DNA of 64,000 bases from Pseudomonas sp. PIC25 (GCF_002286785.1 NZ_MUJY01000182.1:62001-126000); one strand, 5' to 3'; positions 30,017-39,745 are shown, numbered from the stretch's first letter. Program-made: numbers and translations. The notes: generated by a model not told the origin, from the sequence alone.

Positions 30017-30385
30017 ATGCGTCAACCGGATATCGAGATCTACCTGAAGGATGCCGATCAAGAAGACGTCACTCGCTGGCTGAGCGAAGCGCTCGGTCCC
30101 TGCACGCCCTGGCAGCGCAAGGGGCAGACGTTCAAGTGTGAGGCCGATGGCATTCCGGTGACCTGGCTGCCTAACGCCGTGGGCAAATGGCACAGCCTCT
30201 ACCTGGAAAGCGACGCCACACCCTGGGCGGATGACCTGGTCTGTGCGAAAGCGGCCTTCGCCGCGCTGGGCGTGGAAATCCGCTGCGCGCCGGGCGGCTG
30301 GAACGAAGAAGAAGGCGAAGAGCAGGCCGACCGCTGGCTAAGCGTCAATGCCGACGGCGAGAAAGAGATCATCTGGCGCACCTGA
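30017..30385 (+). CDS. Conserved hypothetical protein, acidic, cytoplasmic
   Basis: 122 residues starting MRQPDIEIYLKDADQEDVTRW, with AGGAAA before the ATG. It is acidic, has no signal peptide or membrane segment and ends GEKEIIWRT. Similar small proteins follow rlmA in other pseudomonads (recalled, not searched). No function can be assigned. It lies 41 bases after rlmA and probably shares the dapE-rlmA transcript, ending at the terminator at 30505-30538. Confidence 0.75.
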   Translation: MRQPDIEIYLKDADQEDVTRWLSEALGPCTPWQRKGQTFKCEADGIPVTWLPNAVGKWHSLYLESDATPWADDLVCAKAAFAALGVEIRCAPGGWNEEEGEEQADRWLSVNADGEKEIIWRT

Positions 30386-30504
30386 ACGGTGCACTGAAAA
30401 GCCCGCACAAACCCTGCGACCGGTCCCGAACGGTCCGGCGTTACGAGAAACAGGCGCGAGGCGGACAAGCTTCGCATGACGAAGCGCCGGGTAATGCCTG
30501 TTAA

Positions 30505-30538
30505 AACAAAAGGCCCATCGTAGGATGGGCCTTTTGTT
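30505..30538. terminator. Bidirectional intrinsic terminator
   Basis: A perfect 15-bp inverted repeat (30505-30519 with 30524-30538) around a GTAG loop. Its A-rich and T-rich ends (AACAAAA and TTTTGTT) provide a T run on both strands. It lies between the convergent small acidic gene and the cold-shock gene. Confidence 0.9.
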
Positions 30539-30544
30539 GAGGTC

Positions 30545-30754
30545 TCACATTCTGGCGACGTCTTCCGCCTGCAGGCCTTTCTGACCTTGGATCACCGAGA
30601 ATTCGACCTTCTGGCCTTCGACCAGGGAGCGGTGACCTTCGCCACGGATGGCGCGGTAGTGAACGAACACGTCCGGGCCGCTTTCGCGCTGAATGAATCC
30701 ATAGCCTTTGGCATCATTGAACCACTTGACGGTTCCGACCTCACGATCAGCCAT
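30545..30754 (-). CDS. Cold-shock domain protein (CspA family)
   Basis: 69 residues. RNP1 is KGYGFI and RNP2 is VFVHY, within the standard cold-shock fold beginning [15 protein letters not shown]. Such proteins bind single-stranded RNA or DNA and act as RNA chaperones. The start at 30754 (MADREVG) is preceded by GGAG 9 bases upstream; a longer in-frame reading runs through the leader and is not protein. An apparent leader of about 145 bases precedes it. Confidence 0.93.
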   Translation of the reverse strand: MADREVGTVKWFNDAKGYGFIQRESGPDVFVHYRAIRGEGHRSLVEGQKVEFSVIQGQKGLQAEDVARM

Positions 30755-30906
30755 TACCACATTCTCCAACTCGCAATTTTTTGATTGCCCCCAGAGTTGA
30801 GGACCTCGACGGTTCGGCAAAAACGTTCTTCTTGTTATATCCAACCCCGGCCGAAGAGAGCATGGAGCGGGTATTCGAATCGCGTTCTTAAATCGACCGC
30901 CACCGA

Positions 30907-30934
30907 AGTATAAAGCAAGACCTGCGAGTGAAAA
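30907..30934 (-). promoter_or_regulatory. Candidate promoter of the cold-shock gene
   Basis: On the minus strand TTTTCA (30929-30934) and TATACT (30907-30912) are spaced by 16 bases. Transcription from here would leave a leader of about 145 bases before the cold-shock ATG, a feature typical of cspA-like messages. Confidence 0.5.
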
Positions 30935-30958
30935 GCAATTTTTTCCGGACACCCAAAA

Positions 30959-30975
30959 GCCCCGTGGCACGGGGC
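30959..30975 (-). terminator. Intrinsic terminator after the Gld-like operon
   Basis: A GCCCCG/CGGGGC stem (30959-30964 with 30970-30975) is followed by TTTTGGG on the minus strand. It lies 11 bases past the stop of the DUF4340 gene and separates that operon from the cold-shock gene. Confidence 0.7.
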
Positions 30976-30986
30976 CTCCAAGCATT

Positions 30987-31976
30987 TCAAGGGGTCTTTT
31001 CGGGTAACAAATCCTTCAACTTCTTCGCCATCGCCTGGTACTGATAAGGCTCCAGACGGTAGGTCCAATCCGCCTTCGCGGGTACCTCCGTCTCGGACAG
31101 ACCTTCGCGTTCCGGCAACGTCAGCCAGTGCTCTCCGCCCTGTGCATAAACGGCGCCCTTGAGCCGTCCGCCGGCAAAGGTGGCGAGCGTGAACTCCAAT
31201 TCCGGCTTGCCCTTGAACTGCACTTGGGTCAGCGGGGCGGCTTCGGCGAAGTCCAGGCGAGAGAGCGGCATGACCATACCGTTGGCAACCGCCTCGTAGG
31301 CCAGCCGCTGGCCCTGCGGCATCTGCCGGACCTTGAGGTTGGGCTCGTCCTTGCTCTCGCGGAACAGCGTCAGCTGTTCGCCACCGGCATGGCGCAGGTC
31401 GAACTCGCGGATGTCGCCGAAGGGGATCACCGTCACCCGCCGGTCGAGCCAGGCCAGCTCGTTGGCCGGCATCTCGATGCTCTGGTTGACCATCCACACC
31501 TGCGGGTCGCCGGCCAGACGCACCATCTGGCCACGTCCCTGGGGAGCCGCCTTGCCGATCAGCAGGCGCACCGGCTCACCGGTGCCGCGCTCCAACGTCA
31601 CCCGAATGGCCTGCTCGTCCTCCTTGCCCTGCTCAGCCACACCGAGGCGGCCGTGGAACTCGGGGTTGCGGGTCTTCGCCTCGACCTTGCGAGCCTCGTT
31701 CAAGGCACGCAGCAGCTCGGCCAACGGTTGCCCGGCGGCCGGGTAGTCCGACTTAGCCGGCACCACCCAGGCGCCGTCCTTGCGTGCCAGACGCACCAGC
31801 GGCTGGCCGGGACGCTGTACCTCGATGGCACTGACCTCGTTGAACTTGCCTTGCAACATCGGCAACAACGGTTCCTGGGCGGTAGCCACCGGCTGCGGTT
31901 CGCGCTGCAGCCAGAAGAAGGCGATCAACAGCGCGGCGGCCAGCAAGGCCAGGAACGACAGACTTCTACGACTCAT
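30987..31976 (-). CDS. DUF4340 domain protein of a Gld-like ABC system
   Basis: 329 residues starting [22 protein letters not shown], an N-terminal membrane anchor with the rest predicted periplasmic; the body has repeated beta-rich segments of the DUF4340 type. The start is supported by GAGGAATCC before the ATG at 31976; an extra 19 in-frame residues upstream are not family-like. It is the last gene of a four-gene operon with an ABC ATPase, a permease and a GldG-like protein. The molecular role is unknown. Confidence 0.85.
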   Translation of the reverse strand: MSRRSLSFLALLAAALLIAFFWLQREPQPVATAQEPLLPMLQGKFNEVSAIEVQRPGQPLVRLARKDGAWVVPAKSDYPAAGQPLAELLRALNEARKVEAKTRNPEFHGRLGVAEQGKEDEQAIRVTLERGTGEPVRLLIGKAAPQGRGQMVRLAGDPQVWMVNQSIEMPANELAWLDRRVTVIPFGDIREFDLRHAGGEQLTLFRESKDEPNLKVRQMPQGQRLAYEAVANGMVMPLSRLDFAEAAPLTQVQFKGKPELEFTLATFAGGRLKGAVYAQGGEHWLTLPEREGLSETEVPAKADWTYRLEPYQYQAMAKKLKDLLPEKTP

Positions 31977-31986
31977 GGATTCCTCC

Positions 31987-33822
31987 TCAAGCCTGACGGC
32001 GGCGGCGCCACACCCAGAGGGCCAACACGGCAAGCGTCAGCACGAGGGGCACCAGTGCGATATTGACGAACTTCAGGGTGCGGCCCAGCTTCTCGATATC
32101 CGCATTCAACTGGTAACGCACCTCGCGCAGCTCCTTCCGGATACGAACCTTTTCCTGGAGGAACTGCTGCAACGTGGTCTGCTGTTCCGGCGTCAATTCC
32201 AGCACCTTGGCCGGGTCGTCACTGCGCTGCAGGGCGGCCAGCTTCTGTTCGGTATCGGCGAGGCGCTGCTGCAGGACCTGCTCCTTCTCGCGGAACTTGA
32301 CCTCGGCGTCGCGCTGCAAGGCTTCCACCACGGTGAAGGGCCGGGTGAAACGGCCACGGGAACGCACGCTGATCAGCGCGTCCGAGCCGGCCAGATTATC
32401 CAGCGCGTTGATGGCGAAACCGGCGTTATCCGCCCAAGGCTGCGGGATGCGCTGGCCGAAGAAGTCCTGCACCTGCACCCACATGCGATCGGTCAGCAGG
32501 TCGGTGTCGGCCACCGCGATCACGTTGATGTTGGCCGCCTCCTTGAGCCCGTCCTTGCGGCCTTCGATGCCGTCTGGAAAGGCGCTCTTCGCAGGACCGC
32601 TGACGCGTGCGGCAATCGCATAGCGCTCGCCGGTGGGGTTCAGCTCGCGGATCAGCTCCTCGGGGTTGCTCAACATGGCGAAACGCTGGGCGTCGAACGG
32701 CATGGCGTATTCGGAGCTCTGGATCAGCGGGGTGAAGTGGGTCTGGGCTCCCTCCACCGGCTCCAGGATGCCGGCCGTGGCGACCGTGACAGTCTCCAGG
32801 CCCGAGGTGCTGACGTCATTCTGGTCGAGGGCCTTCTGCGGCAGGTTCAACCAGGCCGCATGGCGTACCGGGCGCTGGCCCTGCCCCATGCTTACGGCCA
32901 TGGCGTAGGAGCCGTCGCCGAGCACCTTGCCAGGCATCAAGCGCAGCCCCCAGGCCTTGAACAGAGGCTCCAGGTCGGAGGATTTGTCGCCGGCCATCTC
33001 GCCGGGCATCTCCATGCCGTTGTCCGCTTCGCTGTACGGATCGACGAACACCAGCAGCTTGCCGCCGCGCAGGACGAACTGGTCGATGGCGTAAAGGGTC
33101 TGCTGCGGCAGTTGCTTCGGATGCACCAGCCAGAGCACGGAAACATCTTCCGGGATTTGGTCGATATCGTTTTTCAGGCTTTCGATCTTGAACAACTGGC
33201 GCACTTCTTCCATCAGCATCCACGGTGGTGTCGGCTGACGGCTCATCATGTCGAAGCCACCGTTCATCTGCAGGCCGGACAACACTCCCACCACCGGCCG
33301 GTCGGGCTTGGCCAGGCTCTGCACCAGGCGGCTGATCTCATATTCGAGGAACTCTTCCTGGTCCATTGGGAAGAACGGAATGATCTGCACGCCGTCCAGG
33401 CTGTTGGTCCCGGCCAGGCCAAAGTAGACCTGCTCGCCGCCCTGGTTCAGCGGTACCGCCTGCAGGCCGAACTCCGCCGCCTTGTCTTCGTCTTCCGAGA
33501 ACGGCTCGGGATCGACGATATGCAGTTTGATCTTGCCGTCGGCGGCACGCTCGTAGGCCTTGAGCATCTCTTCCACGCGCTTGGCGTAGTTGCGCAGGGT
33601 CACCAGGTCCTTGGCGGTCTTGTCGGAGTAGAAGAAGTACAGGTTGATCGGCTCGTCCAGCTCATCGAGGATGCGCCGGGTACCGTCGGAAATGGTGTAG
33701 AGCTTCTGCTCGGTCAGGTCCAGCCGCGCATCGGTGAACGCCAGGCTGGACACCATGTTGAAGGCGAGGAAGGCCAGGGCGATCAGCAATAGCCCGGCGC
33801 CGGAATACAGGAGTCTCTTCAT
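31987..33822 (-). CDS. GldG-like ABC-associated membrane protein
   Basis: 611 residues. An N-terminal membrane segment (about 7-28), a large extracytoplasmic domain of the ABC-type GldG family (TLDPEKLYTISDGTRRIL-like start, LTEQKLYTISDGT here), a charged coiled-coil region (about 490-570) and a C-terminal membrane segment ending WVWRRRRQA. In Bacteroidetes GldG works with GldA and GldF in gliding; pseudomonads do not glide in that way, so the function here is open. It starts 2 bases after the permease gene. Confidence 0.87.
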   Translation of the reverse strand: MKRLLYSGAGLLLIALAFLAFNMVSSLAFTDARLDLTEQKLYTISDGTRRILDELDEPINLYFFYSDKTAKDLVTLRNYAKRVEEMLKAYERAADGKIKLHIVDPEPFSEDEDKAAEFGLQAVPLNQGGEQVYFGLAGTNSLDGVQIIPFFPMDQEEFLEYEISRLVQSLAKPDRPVVGVLSGLQMNGGFDMMSRQPTPPWMLMEEVRQLFKIESLKNDIDQIPEDVSVLWLVHPKQLPQQTLYAIDQFVLRGGKLLVFVDPYSEADNGMEMPGEMAGDKSSDLEPLFKAWGLRLMPGKVLGDGSYAMAVSMGQGQRPVRHAAWLNLPQKALDQNDVSTSGLETVTVATAGILEPVEGAQTHFTPLIQSSEYAMPFDAQRFAMLSNPEELIRELNPTGERYAIAARVSGPAKSAFPDGIEGRKDGLKEAANINVIAVADTDLLTDRMWVQVQDFFGQRIPQPWADNAGFAINALDNLAGSDALISVRSRGRFTRPFTVVEALQRDAEVKFREKEQVLQQRLADTEQKLAALQRSDDPAKVLELTPEQQTTLQQFLQEKVRIRKELREVRYQLNADIEKLGRTLKFVNIALVPLVLTLAVLALWVWRRRRQA

Positions 33823-33824
33823 GT

Positions 33825-34559
33825 TCAGTCAGCCTTCTTCAGATCGACCACCACCGCCGTGGCAGCCAGCCAGGCGGCGATCAGGGTGACGAAATAGAGC
33901 AGGTCGCGCAGATCGATCACGCCCTTGCTGATGGCATCGAAGCGGATCAGAAAGCTCAGCGACGACACCGCATCGAGCAGCCACTGCGGTGCCCAGGCGT
34001 TGAACGCGTCCAGCACCAGCGGGAATCCGCTGACGATGAACAGGAAACACACGCTCACCGCCAGGATGAAGGCGATCACCTGGTTCTTCGCCAGCGCCGA
34101 CATGCAGGAGCCGATCGCCAGGTACGAACCGGCCAGCAGCCAGCTACCGATGTAGGCGGTGACGATGGCGCCGTTGTCCGGCTCGCCCAGGTAGTTGACC
34201 GTGATCACCATGGGGAAAGTAAGCAGCAGTGCGATGCCGGCAAACGCCCAGGCGGCAAGGAACTTGCCGGTAACCGCCTCGAAGCGGGTGATCGGTAGCG
34301 TCATCAGCAACTCGATGGAGCCGGATTTGCGCTCCTCCGCCCAGAGGCGCATGGCGATGGCCGGCACCAGGAACAGGTAGAGCCAGGGATGGAAATTGAA
34401 GAACGGCGACAGGTCGGCCTGGCCGCGCTCGTAGAAGCCGCCCAGGTAGAAGGTGAACACCCCGGACAGCACCAGGAAGATGACGATGAACACATAGGCC
34501 AGCGGGGTCGCGAAGTAGCTCGCCAACTCGCGCTTGAAGACGACGGGTAGCTGTTTCAT
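33825..34559 (-). CDS. ABC-2 type permease (GldF-like)
   Basis: 244 residues with about six membrane segments of the ABC-2 family; the motif WAEERKSGSIELLMTLPI, typical of GldF/NosY-like permeases, is present. It pairs with the ATPase encoded upstream (4-base overlap) and the GldG-like protein downstream. Confidence 0.88.
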   Translation of the reverse strand: MKQLPVVFKRELASYFATPLAYVFIVIFLVLSGVFTFYLGGFYERGQADLSPFFNFHPWLYLFLVPAIAMRLWAEERKSGSIELLMTLPITRFEAVTGKFLAAWAFAGIALLLTFPMVITVNYLGEPDNGAIVTAYIGSWLLAGSYLAIGSCMSALAKNQVIAFILAVSVCFLFIVSGFPLVLDAFNAWAPQWLLDAVSSLSFLIRFDAISKGVIDLRDLLYFVTLIAAWLAATAVVVDLKKAD

Positions 34560-35479
34560 GCCGCTTCTCCCCGGGTCAGGGTGCGGAACACCTCATCGAG
34601 GCGCCCACGCTCCACGTCCAATTCCTTGATTTTCCAGCCGCGCTCGCGGATCAGATCGTTGACCTGCGGGAAGATCACCTCGCCCGGCTTGGCCAGCACC
34701 GTCAAGCTGTTGGCGATGCCGCTCTCTTCGATGCCTGCCACGCCCGGCAATGCCGCCAGCGCCGCGGCGTCCAGCGCATCCTCGGCCACCAGGGTCACCG
34801 CCTGGTGATAGCGCGAACGGCTCTCCAGTTCGAAGGGCGTGCTGTCGGCCACCAGCCGCCCGCCGGCGATCACCACCGCGCGGGTGCAGACGGCGGTCAC
34901 TTCTTCGAGGATATGGGTGGAGATGATGACGATCTTGTCCTTGGCCAGGCTCTGGATGAGCTGGCGGACCTGATGTTTCTGGTTGGGGTCGAGGCCATCG
35001 GTGGGTTCGTCGAGGATCAGCACCTTGGGATCGTGGAGGATCGCCTGGGCCAGCCCGACACGACGTTTGAAGCCCTTGGACAGCGTCTCGATGGATTGTT
35101 CGAGGACTTTTTCCAATTCCACCAGGGCGACGGCCTTGTTGACCCGCTCCTTCTTCTCGGCACCCCGGAATCCCCGCACCTCGGCGATGAATTCGAGGAA
35201 GCCGCGCACCGTCATATCGCCGTAGCAGGGCGCACCTTCCGGTAGATAGCCGATCTGCCGCTGGGCCTGGAGGGTCTGGGTCTGGATATCGAAACCAAGG
35301 ATGCTGGCAGTGCCCGAGGTCGGCGCGAGGAAGCCGGTGAGCATCTTCATGGTGGTGGATTTGCCGGCGCCGTTCGGGCCGAGGAATCCCAGCACTTCTC
35401 CCTGCTGGACTCGGAAGGACAGGTTGTCCACCGCGGTATGCTGCGCGAAACGCTTACTTAGATGACTGATCTCGATCAT
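34556..35479 (-). CDS. ABC transporter ATP-binding protein (GldA-like)
   Basis: 307 residues. Walker A is GPNGAGKST, the signature region is LSKGFKRRVGLAQ, and Walker B is VLILDEPTDGLD, followed by an H-loop at STHILEEV. A C-terminal extension of about 80 residues is typical of the GldA/NatA type. It is the first gene of the operon, with a 226-base divergent region upstream separating it from plsB. Confidence 0.93.
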   Translation of the reverse strand: MIEISHLSKRFAQHTAVDNLSFRVQQGEVLGFLGPNGAGKSTTMKMLTGFLAPTSGTASILGFDIQTQTLQAQRQIGYLPEGAPCYGDMTVRGFLEFIAEVRGFRGAEKKERVNKAVALVELEKVLEQSIETLSKGFKRRVGLAQAILHDPKVLILDEPTDGLDPNQKHQVRQLIQSLAKDKIVIISTHILEEVTAVCTRAVVIAGGRLVADSTPFELESRSRYHQAVTLVAEDALDAAALAALPGVAGIEESGIANSLTVLAKPGEVIFPQVNDLIRERGWKIKELDVERGRLDEVFRTLTRGEAA

Positions 35480-35705
35480 GGCCTCTCACCATTCCGGTCA
35501 AGACCCTTCCGTTCGCCAGGACGGCACCGGACGGGCCCTCTGCAACGACGCCGGACTATATGGGGGCACCCGCGGCCATTGCAAGACGCCCGGCGTGAAG
35601 CGAGTTGCAGAATGTTTTCAGTGATTTACAGGTTTTTTGCGGCTCACTGACGGATACGGCACACTAGCCGCCCCGAGCTTCGCTCGACACCGTCACCCGA
35701 TCCGT

Positions 35706-38192
35706 ATGACCCGCTCCCCGTTTCGCCGTCTCGCCTTCGGTACCCTGCGCCGCCTGCTGTATCTCTGGGTGCGCTCGGAAACCATCAACCAGTCGGCCTT
35801 TTCCCTCAAGCTCGACCGCAGCAAGCCGGTGTTCTACGTGCTGCAGCAGCCCTCGGTCAGCGACCTCGCGGTGGTCGATACGGAATGCACCAAGGCCGGT
35901 CTGCCGCGTCCGGTGCTGCCGGTGGCGGTGGGTGGGCACATCGAGCCTGCGGCCTTCTTCTATTTGACTCCGGCGCCCGGCTGGCTCGGCCGCCAGGGCA
36001 AGCGCGGTGCCTCGCCGACGCTGGTGCGGCTGGTCAATGCCCTCGGCCAGCACAGCGTCGAGGACGCGCAGATCGTCCCGGTCAGCGTGTTCTGGGGCCA
36101 GTCGCCGGATCGCGAGACCAGCCCCTGGAAACTGCTGTTCGCCGACACCTGGGCGGTCACCGGGCGCCTGCGCCGGCTGGTGAGTATCCTCATCCTCGGC
36201 CGCAAGACCCGCGTGCAGTTTTCCACACCCATTCACCTGCGCGAGCTGGTCGAGCAGGACAAGGGCGAGGAGCGCACCCTGCGCATGGTTCACCGCATCC
36301 TGCGCGTGCATTTCCGCAACCAGAAGACCGCCGTGATCGGCCCGGATCTGTCGCACCGGCGCAATCTGGTGAAAGGGCTGGTACATGCCCCCCTGGTTCG
36401 CCAAGCCATCCTCGACGAGGCCGAACGCGAGAAAATTTCCGTGGAAAAGGCCGAAGCCCAGGCCCTGCGCTACGGCAACGAGATCGCTTCGGACTTCGCC
36501 TACACCGCGATCCGTTTCCTCGAAGTGGTGCTGTCGTGGTTCTGGAACAAGCTCTACGAGGGCATTCGGATCAACCACATCGAGCAGGTGCAGAGCGTGG
36601 TGCACGGCCACGAGGTGATCTATGTGCCCTGTCACCGCAGCCACATCGATTACCTGCTGCTGTCCTATCTGTTGTTCCGCAACGGCCTGACTCCGCCGCA
36701 CATCGCCGCCGGGATCAACCTGAACATGCCGGTGATCGGCGGCCTGCTGCGCCGGGGCGGCGCCTTCTTCATGCGCCGTACCTTCAAGGGCAACCCGCTC
36801 TATACCGCAGTGTTCAACGAATATCTCTATACCCTGTTCAGCCGCGGCTTCCCGGTGGAGTACTTCGTCGAAGGCGGCCGTTCGCGCACCGGCCGCATGC
36901 TGCAACCGAAAACCGGCATGCTCGCCATCACCTTGCGCAGCTTCCTGCGCTCCTCGCGCCTGCCCATCGTCTTCGTGCCGGTCTACATCGGCTACGAGCG
37001 GGTGCTGGAGGGCCGTACCTACCTTGGCGAACTGCGCGGCGCAGCGAAGAAGAAGGAATCGATCTTCGACCTCTTCAAGGTCATCGGCGCCCTCAAGCAG
37101 CGCTTCGGCCAGGTCTGGGTCAACTTCGGCGAGCCGATCAAGCTGGCCGACTTCCTCGACCGCGAACAGCCCGGCTGGCGCGAACAGGATCTTGGCCCAC
37201 AGTACCGCCCGGCCTGGCTCAACGAGACCACCAACCGCCTCGCCGACCGTGTCGCCCAGCACCTGAACGAAGCGGCGGCGGTCAACCCGGTCAACCTGGT
37301 TGCCCTGGCACTGCTGTCCACCAGCAAGCTGGCGCTCGACGAGAAGGCTTTGGCGCGGGTGCTGGATCTCTATCTGGCGCTGCTGCGCCGGGTGCCCTAC
37401 TCGGTCCACTCCACGCTGCCGGACGGCGATGGCCAGGCGCTGATCGAGTACGTCCGCAGCATGGATCTGCTCGCCGAGCAGAAGGACGCCCTCGGCCGCA
37501 TTCTCTATCTGGACGAGCAGAACGCCGTCCTGATGACTTACTACCGCAACAACATCCTCCACGTCTTCGCCCTGCCGGCGCTGCTCGCCAGCTTTTTCCA
37601 GAGCAGCGCGCGGATGAGCCGTGAGCAGATCCTGCGCTACACCCGCGCGTTCTACCCCTACCTGCAATCGGAACTGTTCATCCGCTACGAAGTGGAAGAG
37701 CTGGATGCGGTGATCGACGACTGGCTGGCCGCGTTCGTCGACCAGGGCCTGCTGAAGTTCGAGAACGACGTGTTCGTGCGCCCGGCGCCCAGCTCGCGGC
37801 AGTTCGTCCTGCTGACCCTGCTGGCCCGCGCCATCGTGCAGACGCTGCAGCGCTTCTACATGGCCATCGCCCTGCTGATCAACGGCGGGCAGAACGCGCT
37901 GTCCGCCGAAGAGCTGGAGAATCTCTGCACCGTGATGGCCCAGCGCCTGTCGATCCTCCACGGCCTGAACGCCCCGGAGTTCTTCGACAAGAGCCTGTTC
38001 CGCCACTTCATCCAGAGCCTGCTCGACCAAGGCGTGCTGCGCCAGGACGAAGCCGGCAAGCTCAGCTACCACCCGCAACTCGGCGAACTGGCCGAAGGCG
38101 CGGCCAAGCGCGTGCTGCCCGCGGAAATCCGCCTGTCGATCCGCCAGGTGACCATGGAGCGTAGCGAGGACAGTGCCGAGGCCGTGGTCTGA
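35706..38192 (+). CDS. plsB: Glycerol-3-phosphate 1-O-acyltransferase PlsB
   Basis: 828 residues. The acyltransferase motifs are present: [10 protein letters not shown] (HX4D catalytic), [31 protein letters not shown], and [13 protein letters not shown]. PlsB makes 1-acyl-glycerol-3-phosphate at the inner membrane, the first step of phospholipid synthesis. The ATG at 35706 ([14 protein letters not shown]) is chosen by family N-terminus; 23 upstream in-frame codons are not family-like. Confidence 0.96.
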   Translation: MTRSPFRRLAFGTLRRLLYLWVRSETINQSAFSLKLDRSKPVFYVLQQPSVSDLAVVDTECTKAGLPRPVLPVAVGGHIEPAAFFYLTPAPGWLGRQGKRGASPTLVRLVNALGQHSVEDAQIVPVSVFWGQSPDRETSPWKLLFADTWAVTGRLRRLVSILILGRKTRVQFSTPIHLRELVEQDKGEERTLRMVHRILRVHFRNQKTAVIGPDLSHRRNLVKGLVHAPLVRQAILDEAEREKISVEKAEAQALRYGNEIASDFAYTAIRFLEVVLSWFWNKLYEGIRINHIEQVQSVVHGHEVIYVPCHRSHIDYLLLSYLLFRNGLTPPHIAAGINLNMPVIGGLLRRGGAFFMRRTFKGNPLYTAVFNEYLYTLFSRGFPVEYFVEGGRSRTGRMLQPKTGMLAITLRSFLRSSRLPIVFVPVYIGYERVLEGRTYLGELRGAAKKKESIFDLFKVIGALKQRFGQVWVNFGEPIKLADFLDREQPGWREQDLGPQYRPAWLNETTNRLADRVAQHLNEAAAVNPVNLVALALLSTSKLALDEKALARVLDLYLALLRRVPYSVHSTLPDGDGQALIEYVRSMDLLAEQKDALGRILYLDEQNAVLMTYYRNNILHVFALPALLASFFQSSARMSREQILRYTRAFYPYLQSELFIRYEVEELDAVIDDWLAAFVDQGLLKFENDVFVRPAPSSRQFVLLTLLARAIVQTLQRFYMAIALLINGGQNALSAEELENLCTVMAQRLSILHGLNAPEFFDKSLFRHFIQSLLDQGVLRQDEAGKLSYHPQLGELAEGAAKRVLPAEIRLSIRQVTMERSEDSAEAVV

Positions 38193-38215
38193 GGCATCGT
38201 CGCTATTCTTGAGAC

Positions 38216-38239
38216 TGGCACCGGTTCGCACCGGCGCCA
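38216..38239 (+). terminator. Possible hairpin after plsB
   Basis: TGGCACCGG (38216-38224) pairs with CCGGCGCCA (38231-38239) with one mismatch. No T run follows, so this is a weak candidate. Confidence 0.3.
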
Positions 38240-38282
38240 GCGTCCGCTATGCTCGCCCCGACGCTTTTTCGAGGAACCCCAC

Positions 38283-38960
38283 ATGCTTCGCCTGACCACC
38301 CTGCTCGCCACGCTTACCCTCTCCGCCAGCGCATTCGCCTTGTCGCTCGCCGATCTCAGCCAGTCCGAAGCCAGCGGCGGTCTTAAGGATGCTCTCGCTC
38401 AAGGCGCCAAGGTGGCCGTGCAGCAACTCGGCAAACCCGGCGGGTTCAGTAACGATCCCGAAGTGCGCATCGAACTGCCGGGCAAGCTCGGCAAGGCGGC
38501 CCGCACCATGAAGATGATGGGTATGGGGGCGCAGGTCGAACAGCTCGAAGCCAGCATGAACAAGGCCGCCGAAGCGGCGGTGCCGGAAGCCCAGGCTCTG
38601 CTGCTGGATGCGGTGAAAAAGATGACCGTGACCGACGCCAAAAGCATCCTGTCCGGCCCCAACGACGCCGCTACCCAGTACCTGAACCGCACCAGCCGCG
38701 AGCAGATACGCGCACGCTTCCTGCCAATCGTGAAGAAGGCCACCGATCAGGTCGGCCTGGCCCAGCAGTACAACGCCTTCGCCAGCCAGGCGGCCACCTT
38801 CGGCGTCATCGATGCCAAGAGCGCCAGCGTCGAGGGCTACGTCACCGAGCAGGCGCTGAACGGGCTTTTCGAGGTAATCGCCAAGCAAGAGGCAAGCATT
38901 CGCCAAAACCCGGCTGGTGCGGCCACCAGCCTAGCGAAGAAAGTCTTCGGCCTGCTCTAA
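38283..38960 (+). CDS. DUF4197 family exported protein
   Basis: 225 residues with a signal peptide (MLRLTTLLATLTLSASAFA) and a helical body. Segments such as GYVTEQALNGLFEVIAKQEASIRQNP are typical of the DUF4197 family. The role is unknown; the family is widespread in Gram-negative bacteria. It is followed after 16 bases by the truncated haemoglobin gene. Confidence 0.85.
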   Translation: MLRLTTLLATLTLSASAFALSLADLSQSEASGGLKDALAQGAKVAVQQLGKPGGFSNDPEVRIELPGKLGKAARTMKMMGMGAQVEQLEASMNKAAEAAVPEAQALLLDAVKKMTVTDAKSILSGPNDAATQYLNRTSREQIRARFLPIVKKATDQVGLAQQYNAFASQAATFGVIDAKSASVEGYVTEQALNGLFEVIAKQEASIRQNPAGAATSLAKKVFGLL

Positions 38961-38976
38961 CCGGAGCCTGGATGCG

Positions 38977-39402
38977 ATGAGCGAACAGCCCGTCTATGGC
39001 ATCGGCGATGCCTCCTACCGGGCCGCCGGCGGTATTGAGGGTCTGCGCCGGCTGGTCGACGAGTTCTATCGGCAGATGGACGAATGGCCCGAAGCCACCG
39101 CCTTGCGGCGCCTGCATCCCGAAGACCTGGCGCCGAGCCGCGACAAGCTGGCCAGCTTTCTCAGTGGCTGGCTCGGTGGTCCGAAGCTGTTCAGCGAGAA
39201 GTACGGCCCCATCGCCATTCCTTCTTTCCATGCGCAATGGCCGGTCGACGAGGCCTTGAGCGCGGCCTGGCTGGGCTGCATGGAGCGCGCCATCGGCAAG
39301 CAGGGCTATGCCCCGGACTTCGCCGACTACCTGTTGGCTCAACTACGGGTGCCGGCGCAACGCATCGTCCAGGCCAGCCGCAATCGGCATGGCCTGGACT
39401 GA
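38977..39402 (+). CDS. Group II truncated haemoglobin-like protein
   Basis: 141 residues matching the bacterial globin-like (YjbI) family: GGIEGLRRLVDEFYRQM at the N-terminus, FLSGWLGGPKLFSEKYGP in the middle, and a histidine in SFHAQWPVDEALSAAWLGCM near the proximal-histidine region. Such proteins bind O2 or NO. The usual GP/LR motif reads GPIAIPSF here, so haem chemistry may differ; I cannot test haem binding from sequence. Confidence 0.82.
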   Translation: MSEQPVYGIGDASYRAAGGIEGLRRLVDEFYRQMDEWPEATALRRLHPEDLAPSRDKLASFLSGWLGGPKLFSEKYGPIAIPSFHAQWPVDEALSAAWLGCMERAIGKQGYAPDFADYLLAQLRVPAQRIVQASRNRHGLD

Positions 39403-39404
39403 GA

Positions 39405-39728
39405 TCACGGCTGGATCTGCTTCCTTAGACGGAAGGCTTCCTCGCAACTGGGCAGGTCGTAGAACAGGTTCTGCGCTCTCGCCCCCGCGCCGAGACGCCC
39501 CCAACCGTAACCCCGGAAACTGCGTCGACACCACTCGGCTTCGCGTCCCTCGGAGATGCATTCCCGGATTTTTTCTTCCTGCACCTGTTTCAGCTTCTCT
39601 TCCCGCTCGACCACACAGCGCTCCTCCGCTTCCCGGGCGCGTTCGCGCGTGTCGTCGAGCTTCACCGCGCCAACCGGCAGCACGGTGAAGACCAGCGAAA
39701 ATCCCAGCAACCACCCCTTCTTGTTCAT
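39405..39728 (-). CDS. Small exported cysteine-containing protein downstream of mexK
   Basis: 107 residues with a signal peptide (MNKKGWLLGFSLVFTVLPVGA, then VKLDD). The mature part is highly charged and helical, with four cysteines (EERCVV, RECISE, EWCRR, PSCEEA) that could form two disulfides in the periplasm. The ATG at 39728 has AGGAG 9 bases upstream; an ATG 3 codons earlier touches the AGGAG and is less likely. It lies 17 bases after mexK and is likely co-transcribed. I do not recognise the family. Confidence 0.72.
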   Translation of the reverse strand: MNKKGWLLGFSLVFTVLPVGAVKLDDTRERAREAEERCVVEREEKLKQVQEEKIRECISEGREAEWCRRSFRGYGWGRLGAGARAQNLFYDLPSCEEAFRLRKQIQP

Positions 39729-39745
39729 CCCTGACATCTCCTTCG

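Noticed and set aside
35664-38231. 855-codon open frame on the minus strand opposite plsB
   Set aside because: Antisense shadow; plsB is supported by catalytic motifs across the same span.
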